This document shows, one piece after another, positions 22,397-33,332 of a DNA stretch of 64,000 nucleotides (its first letter is position 1; the number at the start of each line of letters is the position of its first letter). The notes under the pieces were generated by a model that saw only the letters and a list, made by a program, of their open reading frames with translations, did no database searches and was not told the DNA's origin. The stretch comes from Ligustrum vulgare (lineage: Eukaryota; Streptophyta; Magnoliopsida; Lamiales; Oleaceae), in NCBI GenBank assembly GCA_963555705.1, contig OY743177.1:53328096-53392095 (forward strand), given 5' to 3'. Made by a program: the position numbers and the translations under genes.

Positions 22397-22809
22397 TAGG
22401 GGCGGAGCCAGGATTATTGTTCAGTGTGAGCGAAATTTAATCGATATAAGACTTTTGAGTTTTTGGGGCTTGAGAACTAACTTTAAACTCGACCCTTAAA
22501 TTTAGTTGATCGATGAATTTTTATTTTTTTTAAGAACTTAAACATTAGGCAGGGTGATGAATTTGGAACACAAAACATACCACGTGACAAGAGAATTTAT
22601 TGATATAATTGGTTTATAAATTGGTTTATTTATGATTTTTAGGTAAAAATAGTGGTTGGGAATTGGAAAGAAAAACTATGTATTATTAAAAATGATTTAA
22701 GAAATTATATAATTTATAAATTAGTTTATAAACGAGTTTATTTTATTTACTCAACACTTGCTTAGTTTTTAACACACTTGTGTCTATATAAAAAAATTCA
22801 CTCCATGTC

Positions 22810-22858
<49 letters not shown>

Positions 22859-23211
22859 CCCCACACTTTTCTGTCTACTTCTTTCCTTGCTTTTCTCTTA
22901 CTCTCACCCGCACTTGTCTCTATTTCTCCCTCACTCTTTCTTTCTTGCTCTCAATTCTCTGCACTCAGTTGCATACAGTGTTTATATATATAGCAAAGTT
23001 GGCGAGTTCACTGAGTTGAGTTTGGCATCCTAAATTTTACGTGATTCCTAAAATGGCTGTGGTTGAGATTTTTAGCATGACAATGATTTGCACGGATTTT
23101 AGATTCATGTCCTCGAGGCTGGCAGTTCAAGAATCTGAGGAAAAAAGACTCGGGCAAGCCAAGGTCAGTGCTGGCATCCACCTGCACTCGGCTTGAGCTG
23201 GCTCCGCTACT
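22397..23211. mobile_element. Non-autonomous TIR element with 9-bp TSD (Mutator-like size)
   Basis: Flanked by gattgtaag at 22388-22396 and 23212-23220. The ends are TAGGGGCGGAGCCAGG and, on the other strand, AGTAGCGGAGCCAG. The 815-bp body has no coding capacity and carries a long (CT)n tract. A 9-bp duplication favours a Mutator-type transposase acting in trans; an 8-bp reading (hAT) cannot be excluded because the boundary bases are ambiguous. Confidence 0.65.
22811..22858. repeat. (CT)n microsatellite
   Basis: Roughly 22 CT units in a row followed by a C-run, inside the TIR element. Confidence 0.95.
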
Positions 23212-23220
23212 GATTGTAAG

Positions 23221-23827
23221 ATTTGTTTGTACAAGTAGACTATGATTTAACTAATTAAGGATAATTTCGTCATTTTGTTCTACATTGTCAACTTATTCTT
23301 GAAGGAAATTGTGCAAGTAGCAATATTGTACCAATTTTATGTTTTGTATCATACAACTTGTGGTCTACATATTGATGACAACGGGACGGATTTGAGGGGA
23401 ATCGTTATGATTTGTATTCATTTCTTGAAAGTTTAGTACACCCCACGATCTGCCAATTTTAGGGATGGATCAACTTGTATCTTTTATTTATTTATTTATT
23501 TATTTATTTTTATAGAGATTACAGCGAATAAAATTTAGACTTTTTTAATTATGTTTTAATTAAAAAGACGGATCGAGCCAATTCAATTATTTATTTTTTA
23601 TATTGATATAACATAAATAAATGGTTCTTCACAAGCAAATTCTTATCAATGTTAAATCAATCTCTTTAGATCGTGCAATATATATAAATTTCATTACGTA
23701 AATGAGATTGTGGAAACAATCATATTTATTTCGGCCACAGACATTTGATCAAAGGTAAGCACTTGATTAACATGAGCTATTTCATTCATAAAGTACTTTT
23801 CAGAATTAAAGCACTACGTAGGAAATT

Positions 23828-23873
<46 letters not shown>

Positions 23874-23974
23874 TATTTGGCATCATATATAATATATGGA
23901 AAATTCATCCACGGAGACGGAGGGAGCACGATATATAAGTTAACACGTAAGTTCTCCAGTTTTTTGAGGTGGAT
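23221..23974. other. Intergenic, AT-rich, with (TTTA)n and (TA)n tracts
   Basis: A TTTA/TTTAT tract lies at about 23480-23510 and a (TA)n tract of about 20 units at 23830-23871. No gene is supported. It includes the 3' flank of the small secreted protein gene on the minus strand. Confidence 0.6.
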
Positions 23975-24199
23975 TCAAGGTTGCGCATCCCTCAATCCAC
24001 CACCAGCAGTTTTGCCATCTTCTGACGAACCTGTTTTTGTATAGCTGCCAGGACCTCCACCACCAGGAGAACCCCCATAGATTGGAGGCGCCATAGGATA
24101 TTTAGTTTGCAATAATTCTCTAGCTGCTACCGCTTCTGAAGTAATCAGAAGAACCACAGCAAACAAAATGCAAAAACTAATTGTCGTCTTGGAAACCAT
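23975..24199 (-). CDS. Small secreted Gly-rich protein, unknown function
   Basis: A 74-codon ORF. Residues 1-26 form a clear signal peptide: MVSKT, then a hydrophobic core ISFCILFAVVLLITSE ending AVAA. The mature part begins near RELLQTKYP, followed by APPIYGGSPGGGGPGSY and an acidic/Gly tail ending LRDAQP. It has no Cys. It has a TATA box about 45 bp upstream of the start, so it looks like a real compact gene. The size and architecture fit plant secreted peptide precursors or small Gly-rich wall proteins. I do not recognise a known peptide-hormone motif. A second exon downstream cannot be excluded. Confidence 0.65.
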   Translation of the reverse strand: MVSKTTISFCILFAVVLLITSEAVAARELLQTKYPMAPPIYGGSPGGGGPGSYTKTGSSEDGKTAGGGLRDAQP

Positions 24200-24244
24200 T
24201 TTTTTCTCCGACTTATGGAATGAATATTTTGTTGTGTCAAGTCT

Positions 24245-24255
24245 CTATTTATAGA
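24245..24255 (-). promoter_or_regulatory. TATA box of the small secreted protein gene
   Basis: Minus strand reads CTATAAATAGAGAC about 45-55 bp before the ATG at 24199. A GA/CT-rich tract (24270-24295) lies just upstream, a common core-promoter companion in plants. Confidence 0.7.
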
Positions 24256-24299
24256 TAAAATCCGGATGGGGAGAGAGAGAGAGAGAGGGAGAGGTGTGC

Positions 24300-26754
24300 T
24301 GTAGGCTTATCCTTCAAGCTCTTTCTAGGGTTTACTTGCTGGAGTTAATCATTTAGAGCTTGTTTGATCTTAAACTAAATTTTCAACATTTTCTTCAAAT
24401 TCATTTTTAACCATACTCACAATTTTTTCACATATTTCAATCTATTTCCAACCACACATTCTCCCAAAAATCCAAAATCTTCAAAAAAAAACTGCCTACA
24501 CTAAACACTCTTAGTGCTGAATTTTGCGAAATCGTTGAAATTTAGACTCGTTCGATTAAAATTCAGATTTTAATCTAAGTTATAATGTCAGCGAGTAATT
24601 TTAATCACTCATTTTATAGGACTCGTAATTTTTCGATCATATATTTCATCAACTTCTATTAAAATTTACTAAAAAATTAAATTTAATCTCCACACCAAGT
24701 AGTATATGGTTAATCTCAATGTAAAGTAAACAATTAGATTACGTAAATGGGGGGGCTTATATATAATATAATATAATTGAATAATTTTATCTTCCTATTT
24801 TCCTCCCAGCTTTTTCTAAGCCCCTTCCATCTATTAGATTATCAAAAGTAAAATAAATTTTTAAATGATTTATTTTTTATATAAAAATAACAAATTTCGT
24901 TTTTCAATTCCTCGTGTCAATTTTATGACTTTATCTATTAAAAAAATATGTATAAGTCGTTCGATGGAAGATAATATATTTACTAAATTTCGATTAGCAG
25001 ATGAATTTGTCATTTTGTTTGGGAAATTGACAAAGATGGTCCCTAACCAGTAACCCATGTGGTTTTCGGGCCATCTACAGAGCTATTCCATTGAAGGCTA
25101 TTTTTTCAATTGTATTTTATTTTTTTTATTTTCAAGTGACCTTTAAAATGATTTGTGGTGAAGTTAGGTAGACTTACTACATAATGTCATTTAGCGGATG
25201 ATATATTTAATAATGTATTCAAATGGCACACAGGTCCGAATTCAATATTGGGTAGCCGTAGATTTTTCGTTCCACTCCCATTTTCCTACTTTTTGTCGGT
25301 TTGGTGGTCAATATTTTTCTTGGAAATTGTTTTCCTCCTTCGAGTCATGTGGGTCCATTTTCCATGAAATTGCGGAATTTGTTTTCCCTTGAATTTGGAG
25401 GGAATTTGTTTTTCAAAAGGTTTAGTCGCAATCTTAACGATCCCCACCTGTTCTTTCCTGAATTTTGGTGAAGATGTAAATCGCAAGTTATGTCTCCAAT
25501 GGTACAGGGTGGAAGGCTACTTATATACATACACTTCCTCAGGGCCAAATCCATATTTCAGGATTCGAACCCTTGACTTGACAGCCTCAAGCAAAGCTGA
25601 GCTTTTTCCACCTTCCCCTTTTATCACTTGGAGATGTACCTTGGGGACGGGAATTTGTTTATCACCTTGGGTGAAATTTGTGTTTGGCAATTTTTGTTGT
25701 AGTGAATTGATTTGTTTATTTCTTTAGAAATTAATATTGAAATTTTCATGTACAAATGTGTACAAATAATAGTTTTTTATTAAAATTACTTAACTTTACC
25801 GAATTTTCCATGAAAAATAATATAAATCAAACAGCAAAAATTAAAAAGTTCCCCACTTTTTACACCCAGGAAATTAATTCAATCAAAAACATTCAATTGA
25901 TAATGTAACTGAATTGATAAGGTCCAGTGACGGAGCCAGGAATTTAAGTCAGCACGGGTAAAATCATTTCCGATGTGGGAGGGGGCTAAAGGGGGTTCCC
26001 GAGAAAAAATTAAAATAAAGAGAAATTTTAATTTCATAAATGACAAGTAAACAAATTCTAATTTACAAGTAACTTTCGGCTAGACTTTATAATTTAAATT
26101 ATAAGGACACAATTTCCTACACCACTTTTTAACCATACACATTTCTCTCTCCAATTTTTAACCATACATCTTACATAGAAAATCCAAATAATACATATTA
26201 TATTTAAAATTCTATTTATTTCAGCCATCAAACGGATCCTAACATACAGAACTTCAATTTCTCAAAAGCTAAGTATCAAAAAACTAACTTCACAAACCAC
26301 AAACCACAAACCACAAATCTCAAATTAAATCAACTTCACGAGCCGTTTCGGGTATGGGCTAAAATACAATTGAAATAAAATAATTTTGAAATTTTTTTAG
26401 GCCAAATTATTTGAATTGAGAAGTGGACCGACCTAAGTATTTGAACTCAATTTTTTTTCAGTGGGGGCCTTGACACTCACTGGGCCTTAGATAGGTCCGT
26501 CCCTAATGTCCACGATAATCATTTTTGTGGAATTCGTTTTCTTTCCACCTAAATTTCATTATCGCAGTCAAACGGATCCTTAGATAAAGTAGTGGCCAAC
26601 AGTCTCGTGATCGGCCTCATTTTTACAATAGCATTTTTTTATTTTATTTTTACAATAACTTTTGACCCATGTTTTTATATATTATAATCCCCTGTTTGGG
26701 CGAAATTTTTTCTGAATTTTAATCAAAATATGAGCCATTAGAAAGGTAGCGTAG
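24300..26754. other. Intergenic sequence with degenerate MITE pieces
   Basis: The dispersed MITE-family words (ttttaaccatac, tctctccaattttta) occur at 24400-24480 and 26110-26160. At about 25925-26510 a degenerate TIR element may exist: left end cagtgacggagccagg, right end on the opposite strand cattagggacggacc; compare the TIR element at 22397. ORFs at 25198-25727 show no domain. No gene is supported. Confidence 0.45.
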
Positions 26755-27285
26755 TGTCACAGACTTGTTGATTTCTTTCAAGAACCGTGCGGCCTTAGTG
26801 TCTCCAACTTCCGCCCTAGCGGTAATTACACTAAGTCAGCCTCTCAATTGGCATTCATTTTAAGAAAAGGCATCAAGTAGAACACTTAGGAAAGGAACAA
26901 AGAAGGAATGCAAGAGTTTATTAGGAAAGCTTTATATTGAATGAGAATACTCTTTACAATACTCTTTTACAACTTCACTCTTTTTGAGCAAGGCAAATGA
27001 ACCTAGCACCTATTTATAGGAGTGGCCTCCTTGAATGGATGGCCAAGATCTATTTAATCCGACTGTCTACATTGTATATCTAGAGTTCTCTAGAAAAATA
27101 TCTACAATAAAATATACAAAAAATATCCTAGGATTATCTAGAATAATCTACCAAGTATAGGACTTGCAAGTCTTTAGAATGTCCTACCATGCACTTATGA
27201 AATCTAAAATATTCCGGTTAGCCTCAAGTTGCCACCATTCTAGATTTCTCGGTCTTTTCGTACCAAAATCAAGCGGGTCATGACA
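26755..27285 (-). mobile_element. 3' LTR of the chromovirus
   Basis: 531 bp, TGTCAC...TGACA. It has CTATTTATAG near 27010 (TATA on the minus strand: CTATAAATAG). It is colinear with 40503-41022 with many substitutions. Confidence 0.85.
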
Positions 27286-27300
27286 TCCTCACCCGCCTAT
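27286..27300 (-). other. PPT of the chromovirus
   Basis: Minus strand reads AGGCGGGTGAGGA immediately before the LTR start TGTCATGACC. Confidence 0.6.
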
Positions 27301-27751
27301 TTGGGCGTCTCCATGAAATGCTTTAGCTTGTCTTCGAATTTCCACAAGTCTACTTGAGTCTCCCATGTTGCTTCGGACTCGAGCAATCCCTTCCTCTTGA
27401 TCAAAAATTGTTGGCAAGGAGGCACTCCACGGCTTCGAACAACACGATCTACTAGAATCTCATCAACCTCCTTGTCAAAAGATTTAGTCACAATAGGAGG
27501 TGCCAGTTGTGATTCCCCTCGGCTAGGGTCTTCTATCTCTTCGTGATAAGGCTTCAACATGCTACATGGAAGAGGGGATGAATCTTCAAAGCGCTAGGTA
27601 GGTCAACGCGATAGGATACCTTGCCAACCTTAGCTACCACGGGGAACGACCCTTTGTATCTCTGTACCAAGCATTTGTACACACTCCGGTATGCCTTGAA
27701 TTGTTGAAATAATATTTTCACAAGGACTTGGTCACCAACCTTAAACTCCAA
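27297..27751 (-). pseudogene. Integrase C-terminus (GPY/F region) and chromodomain
   Basis: Two segments. 27751-27554 has EFKVGDQVLVK and RYKGSFPVVAKVGKVSYRVDLP, the GPY/F-type module of Ty3 integrase, and ends KIHPLFHVAC. 27560-27297 has VDRVVRSRGVPPCQQFLIKRKG and ESEATWE, a chromodomain that places the element among chromoviruses. The frames differ by one shift. Chromodomains direct integration to modified histones. Confidence 0.8.
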
Positions 27752-27753
27752 AG

Positions 27754-28572
27754 GCGTCTCTTTTTATCTGCCCACTTTTTCATGTGCCTCCGTGCCTTGT
27801 TTAAGCAAAAGCGTGCTAAGTCGGCATTCTTCTACCATAACTTAGGCATTTTGTATGCTACGGGACTTTTCCCTCCTTCAATAGAAGTGGATAAAGTGTG
27901 AGGCGTTAGTGGTCGTTGTCCTGTCGCCAACTTGAATGGACTCCGCCCCGTGGCTTCGCTCCTTTGTAAGTTGTGGGAAAATTGAGCAATATCTAGGAAC
28001 TTGGCCCAATCTCTTTGATTGGCACTTACAAAGTGCCAAAGATAGCACTCCAACAAAGCATTCACAAGTTCTGTTTGTCCATCCGTCTGGGGGTGAAAAC
28101 TTTTAGAGAAATGTAGGTCCGAGCCTAAAGGTTTGAACAACTCCGTCCATAGCCGACCTGTGAATCGGGGATAACGATCACTTATTAGCTCCGCGGTAAC
28201 CCCCAATAATCACAACATTCTTGAAGAATAGCCTTGCCGCTTCTTCCGTCGTGCAATACTTAGTGGCCGGGATGAATGTGTCATACTTCGAGAATCGATC
28301 AACTACCACCATTATGGATCTGAACCCTTCGGACTTAGGCAAGACACTAATAAAGTCCATGGTAATAGAGTTCAATGGACGCTCCCGGACTAGTAAAGGC
28401 TCCAACAAACCCACAGGTAACCTTGTTTCCACCTTGTCTTGTTAGCATACAACACAAGTCTTTACATAGAGTTCCACCATGTCCTTCATTTGCGGCCAAT
28501 AGTAAGCTCCTTCAAGTAGTGCCAATGTGCATTTCTACCCGGGATGACCAGCTCACTTTGTGTCATGGCACT
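27754..28572 (-). pseudogene. Integrase core of the chromovirus (left piece)
   Basis: 28432-28178 has SITMDFISVLPKSEG (first catalytic Asp) and VVVDRFSKYDTFIP. 28206-27832 has ELISDRYPRF (second Asp) and SFHPQTDGQTELVNALLE (catalytic Glu). There is a frameshift near 28200. At 28572 the gene is interrupted; it continues at 34735 after the Tat-like insertion, with the target bases gcact repeated. Confidence 0.85.
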
Positions 28573-29366
28573 TGATAAGTGTGTTTTATACACTTATTTT
28601 ATTTTTAAATCGACAATTTAATTGATAAGTTGAGCGAATTTATACTTACAAATTGTGTTTATCTTGTACAATTAGGTACAACCTCAATTGGAAAGAAAAT
28701 GGACAAGATTGGAGAGAAATTGAGCAAAAAGAGGAGCAATTTCGATGTCTAAGGACCTAATTGAAAGAAATACAAAGTTTGGGAACTCAATTGCAACATC
28801 TCAGAAAGTTGGAGGACTAGAGATGCAAATATTTTAGGGACATATTTATAATAAAAGTCAAAATTCGAGGACTAAATTGAAGAAGCCAAGAAGACGAGGG
28901 ACTTGACGTGCAATTATTCAAAAGAAAAAAAAAAGCAAGAAAAAGACAAAAAATAATAATATTATAATATTTATATACATAGTTGGCAAACATGGGCTTT
29001 GTGCCCATGCCTTTACAGTGATTTGTTGGGCGCTCGCTGAGCGCCCAGCATAATCACGCAGTTGATTTTTCAACTGCCCATGCGATCGCATTTTTTTCCA
29101 CGCGATCGCGTGGGCAATTTTCGGGTTAATTTCGATTTTAATTTTCTGTTTTTATTATTTTAATTTAAGGACGTGCTTGGCTTTGTTTGGACGAGTTTTT
29201 GGGACCATTTTAGGTCTAATTTTTGGGAGTATTTATACTCCAAATTCTTCACTTCACAAAATCACAATTTGTACTCTCAAACCCTAGCCTCTTCATATCT
29301 TTTCTTCTTCTTTTCTTTTCTTTATTTTTACTTTAGTTTGTAATTTAGTTTGTAGTTTGGTTTAAT
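28573..29366 (+). mobile_element. Partial Tat-like LTR, inverted relative to the rest of the insertion
   Basis: It starts TGATAAGTGTGTTTT, matches the reverse complement of 33319 downward, and carries about 480 bp (28805-29285) that the other LTR lacks. This extra part holds GCGATCGC-type palindromes (29088-29112) and ggcgctcgctgagcgcc (29030-29046). It stops inside the LTR at ggtttaatt and joins internal sequence. Confidence 0.75.
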
Positions 29367-31020
29367 TCTTTTTCTTTCCCACTCGTGACATTCATCCCCC
29401 AATAAATATTTTTCTTTCCTCTCCCGGGATGCAATTCTAAAGGGTACTCTCAATTCACTCTTTTCTTTTTTCACTCTAGTTTAGGTGTGTTTTATCGACA
29501 ATTTCGACAATCTAGAAATGCACTGACTCTCCACTAAATGAGTGTTTCGACATTCAAGTTTATACTAAGCAATTCAAACTCACTATTAATTTAAGCCCTT
29601 ATGCAAGTACAAATGCATGATTTCTAAAAACTAACATGATGAATGCTCGTACCTTCCCCACTCCCTTAAGCTTTCTAATTGATACATGTAGCGAGCTTTA
29701 GGTCGGCAGCTCCCCGATTGTTTTAAGGTCAAAGGGTACCAGGTTTCAAAATACCCCTACGGACTTAATAACTCGAGTCAAAAAAGCTACAAAGTGAGGT
29801 AGACTTATTAAGCAAATGCAATAATGAAGTCGTCTTTTTTTTTTCAAAGTGTGTGTGTACCCTACTAATTAAGCTTTCTAATTGACCCATGTAGCGAGCT
29901 TTAGGCCGGTGACTCCCAAATTTCAAATTTAAGGCACCAAGTTTCAAGACACTCCTACGGGCTTAATTACTCGAGTCAAAAAAGTTTCGAGATAGGGTAA
30001 TGTAATGCAAAATTAAAATGGGCTTAGAACTTTAACATACGGTCATTACTTAGCTTATACTTGGCGAAATACACTCCACACAAAATTTATTTCCAGTATG
30101 CATGGAATCACCACACGTCTAGACCGTCTCCTTCACCGGGTCCACCACACCTAAACTTGTCTTACATTAGGATCAAGAGATTTAAAGTGTTAGAAAATAT
30201 TGGATAGGTTGATAAAAAATAAAATACAATCTCACAACTTAGTTCTTCTACTCCATTAACCTCTCCTTTCAACAATTCTCAAACTTCACCAACAATCAAT
30301 CATGACTATTGTGCTCAAGATAATTAGGATCTTGCATGGATAAACATTTTGTAAAAATAGAAACAAGTAGTATATTGGTCATAAATCATGAATCAATAAC
30401 AATTTTGAACATCAAGTAATCATGGCCGGCAAGGCTATCTAACATGTCAATACACAATAAGAAATCACCCCCAAACTTGAAATGCACATTGTCCTCAAAA
30501 TAAAATCAAAGTAAGAAGAAAGAAGTTACTAGACATCCCAATAAGTGGTGGGAGCACTCATAAGTAGCCATGAGCATGTGAAATCTCATTGCAAGCACCA
30601 ACAATCCACCCCCACCCCCCCACCCCAACTTGTGTTGAAGCCATCAATCGATTGAGCACAATTTTCTCCGTTGAGGCATTTCACCGAACACCTTGTGAAC
30701 ATCCTATGAGAACACAAGAAAATAGTAGATATTAAATGGTGAATGATCCAAAAATTTAAATTACATTCAACGTCTCAATTCTAACTTATAAATCCAATGT
30801 AATTTTCCCATCCACGTCAATATTAAATCACACTTAAAGATAAAATACAATATGCATCAAGTGATTTAAAAATGAGTTTTAAGCAAATATTTGACTTTGA
30901 AAGTTTGATATGAGTGCATGCTAGAATTAAATGAGAATGCATTAGAGCTATTTCACAATACCTAATTTGAGGAAAATAAATGTAAAAGATAAAGACATGG
31001 CCTAACCAACTTATTTGCAA
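29367..31020 (-). repeat. Internal 3' region of the Tat-like element, copy 1
   Basis: 29367-30460 is a direct repeat of 33617-34729 (shared landmarks: ttttctttcctctcccggg, gacaatttcgacaatctag, ccatgtagcgag, ggaatcaccacacgtctag). 30088-30945 is also near-identical to 13743-14605. Minus-strand reading contains AAGTTTGGGGGTG, as in Tat/Athila 3' regions. Confidence 0.75.
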
Positions 31021-31281
31021 GAAAGTAAATAAAATGCAAAAAATAAAAATAAAGCAAGTAAAGGATAGAGAATGGGTTACCTCCCATTAAGCGCTTATTT
31101 TAAAGTCATTAGCTCGAATCTTCGCATAAGCACTTCATGACACTTTAAACATAGATTTTGATGTCTTGCCCATTTTGCTTATTTTGACTTTGCTCCACTC
31201 TTCATTTGTTCGAAACACTTGCACCTTGCCATTTCCAATGTCATGGGACTTGCCTATTCCATCCAATTCAAACTTAACTAT

Positions 31282-31662
31282 TTAGACTTGCACCTCCTCA
31301 AATGGCTTAATCACAAAAACAATTATTGGACAATCAATGAAGTTGAGAGAATTTGATTTGATCTCTTCCTCATTAATTGCCACTTCCCCATGTGATTCTT
31401 GTATGATTAAATTGTCATTCTCTTCAAGCTCATCTCCATTTGTTGATGTCTCATTAGATTGAATGATCGATCCAAAATTTGAATCTATGGGCAATGGCAA
31501 GTTTTTCCTATTAATCCCCAAGAGTGGATTATACCACCACATTTGAAATCCTTCCCAATACATGTAATCTCCCATAAGCATATCATCATCATCCAACTTG
31601 GCAAGTTCATTGTAATACTTTGCAAGTACCTTCTCATTCAATAATGGAGGACCATCTCCCAC
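31282..31662 (-). pseudogene. ORF in the 5' internal part of the Tat-like element
   Basis: A 126-codon ORF, acidic, with KYYNELAKLDDDDMLMGDY and a tail EEVQV. It lies about 420 bp from the primer site, where some Tat/Ogre-type elements carry an extra ORF before gag. No domain is recognised. There is no pol between it and the 3' region, so the element is non-autonomous. Confidence 0.45.
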
Positions 31663-32080
31663 AAGAGTGATGTTCTCATCCTAATTATCCGGTACACAAT
31701 CTCCCAAGAGCATGTAACTCACATATGATGTGTCAATTGCTTGCTTTCGGCATTTCAAATATAGTCTAAACTCAATAAGTTTTGACATAGCAATCTATTG
31801 CCCAAATACAAACATTGTCCGTTACAATGCATCATGTAACAAATTTCACAACTTCAATATTGTCCAAGCATGTGTTCATCACCCATGTTGAGATTGTTCA
31901 TTGCAATTCATTTCCTATTTTGCCAATGTTAAAATTAAATATGCATAGAAAGAAAAACAAACACAAGAAAGATTAGAATTGTAGTGGTTAACCAAAGGTA
32001 ACACAATAAAATATAAAACAAAAATAATTAAAAATTGTTAAAATTAAAATTAACTAAAGTAATAATCAAAGTAAAAACAT

Positions 32081-32097
32081 TCCCTGCAACGGCGCCA
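32081..32097 (-). other. Primer-binding site (tRNA-Asp type) of the Tat-like element
   Basis: Minus strand reads TGGCGCCGTTGCAGGGA, just inside the LTR end GAGGGAACA. The sequence matches the TGGCGCCGTTGCCGGGGA type used by Tat/Athila elements, with changes near the end. Confidence 0.8.
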
Positions 32098-32103
32098 AAA
32101 ACT

Positions 32104-33319
32104 TGTTCCCTCAAAATAATGTACCGCAAGCGCACGGGTCGCGTACAAGTAATAAAATGGACTTTTTTAGTCCAAATTGTTGATCCCACGAGGAATGTTT
32201 ACTTTAGATTATACAACTTTAATTAATTTAATTCTAACAATAAAAAGAAACAAACAATTAAAAGTTGGATTTTTAACAAATCTAAATTAAAGAAACTAAT
32301 TTCAAACCAAATTAAAAAAGAAAAATGGAAGATAAAATAGTTGGGACTCATTATTTCACTTAACTCTTGCTTAAGTAACCTCTCAATACATGCAAATTAA
32401 TAAATTACTCATTTACAATATTAGATCCGATTTTCTAAGTTTAGTTAGTTACCTCTCTTGAATGAAATTAACCCTAATCAATTGGTTTGACCTACTATAT
32501 CTCTATGTCGATTAAAGCCCAACCAATTGCATTAACTCTTTATGAAAATAGCTCAATGGATCATCTAGGGTTTAAGGTATACCTCTATCTTTAACAAGAA
32601 CCTAGAGTATTTGTTATTTGGTCTAAAATGTACAATATCTCTCGATTATTATACACTTCACAAAACATATATTTGGTAATCAATCAAATACATGGAATAA
32701 TTTCAATAACAAACACACATAAAATAAGCTCAACATTAATAAACAAATATTAAAATTACTTAAACTAAGTTAAGCTACATCAATCATCCCAACATAAAAC
32801 AACTAGTCCATTATATAAATATTCCACAAAAGATAAGGTTTATAGAAATACATCACAAAATATAGAAATTAAAGAAAAAAATACAAGAAAAATGAAATAC
32901 AACACTTCCTTTGATTTTTGCTCCAAAAATTCTTTGAACTTTGTTTTGTATTTCCACTTTATTTCTTACTTCTTTGATCCAATGGGTGCTAGCAACTTGA
33001 AAATTAAACCAAACTACAAACTAAATTACAAACTAAGTAAAAACAAAGAGAAGAAAAGAAGAAGAAAAGAGATGAAGAGGCTAGGGTTTGAGATGTTGCA
33101 ATTGAGTCCCCGAACTTTTGATTTTTTTCAATTAGGTCCTTGGACATCGAAATTGCTCCTCTTTTCGCTCAATTTCTCTCCAATCTTGTCCATTTTCTTT
33201 CCATTTGAGATTGTACCTAATTGTACAAGATAAACACAATTTGTAAGTAGAAATTCACTCAATTTGTCAATTAAATTATCGATTTAAAAGCAAAATAAGT
33301 GTGTAAAACTCACTTATCA
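32104..33319 (-). mobile_element. Complete Tat-like LTR flanked by both PPT and PBS
   Basis: Read on the minus strand it starts TGATAAGTGAGTTTTACACAC and ends GAGGGAACA (1216 bp). The PPT AAGTTTGGGGATG (33320-33332) is on its 5' side and the PBS on its 3' side. Internal sequence on both sides of one LTR is expected for tandem or recombined elements. Confidence 0.8.
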
Positions 33320-33332
33320 CATCCCCAAACTT

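Noticed and set aside
25198..25727. Several overlapping ORFs on both strands
   Set aside because: None shows a domain or consistent coding pattern, and they overlap in conflicting frames.
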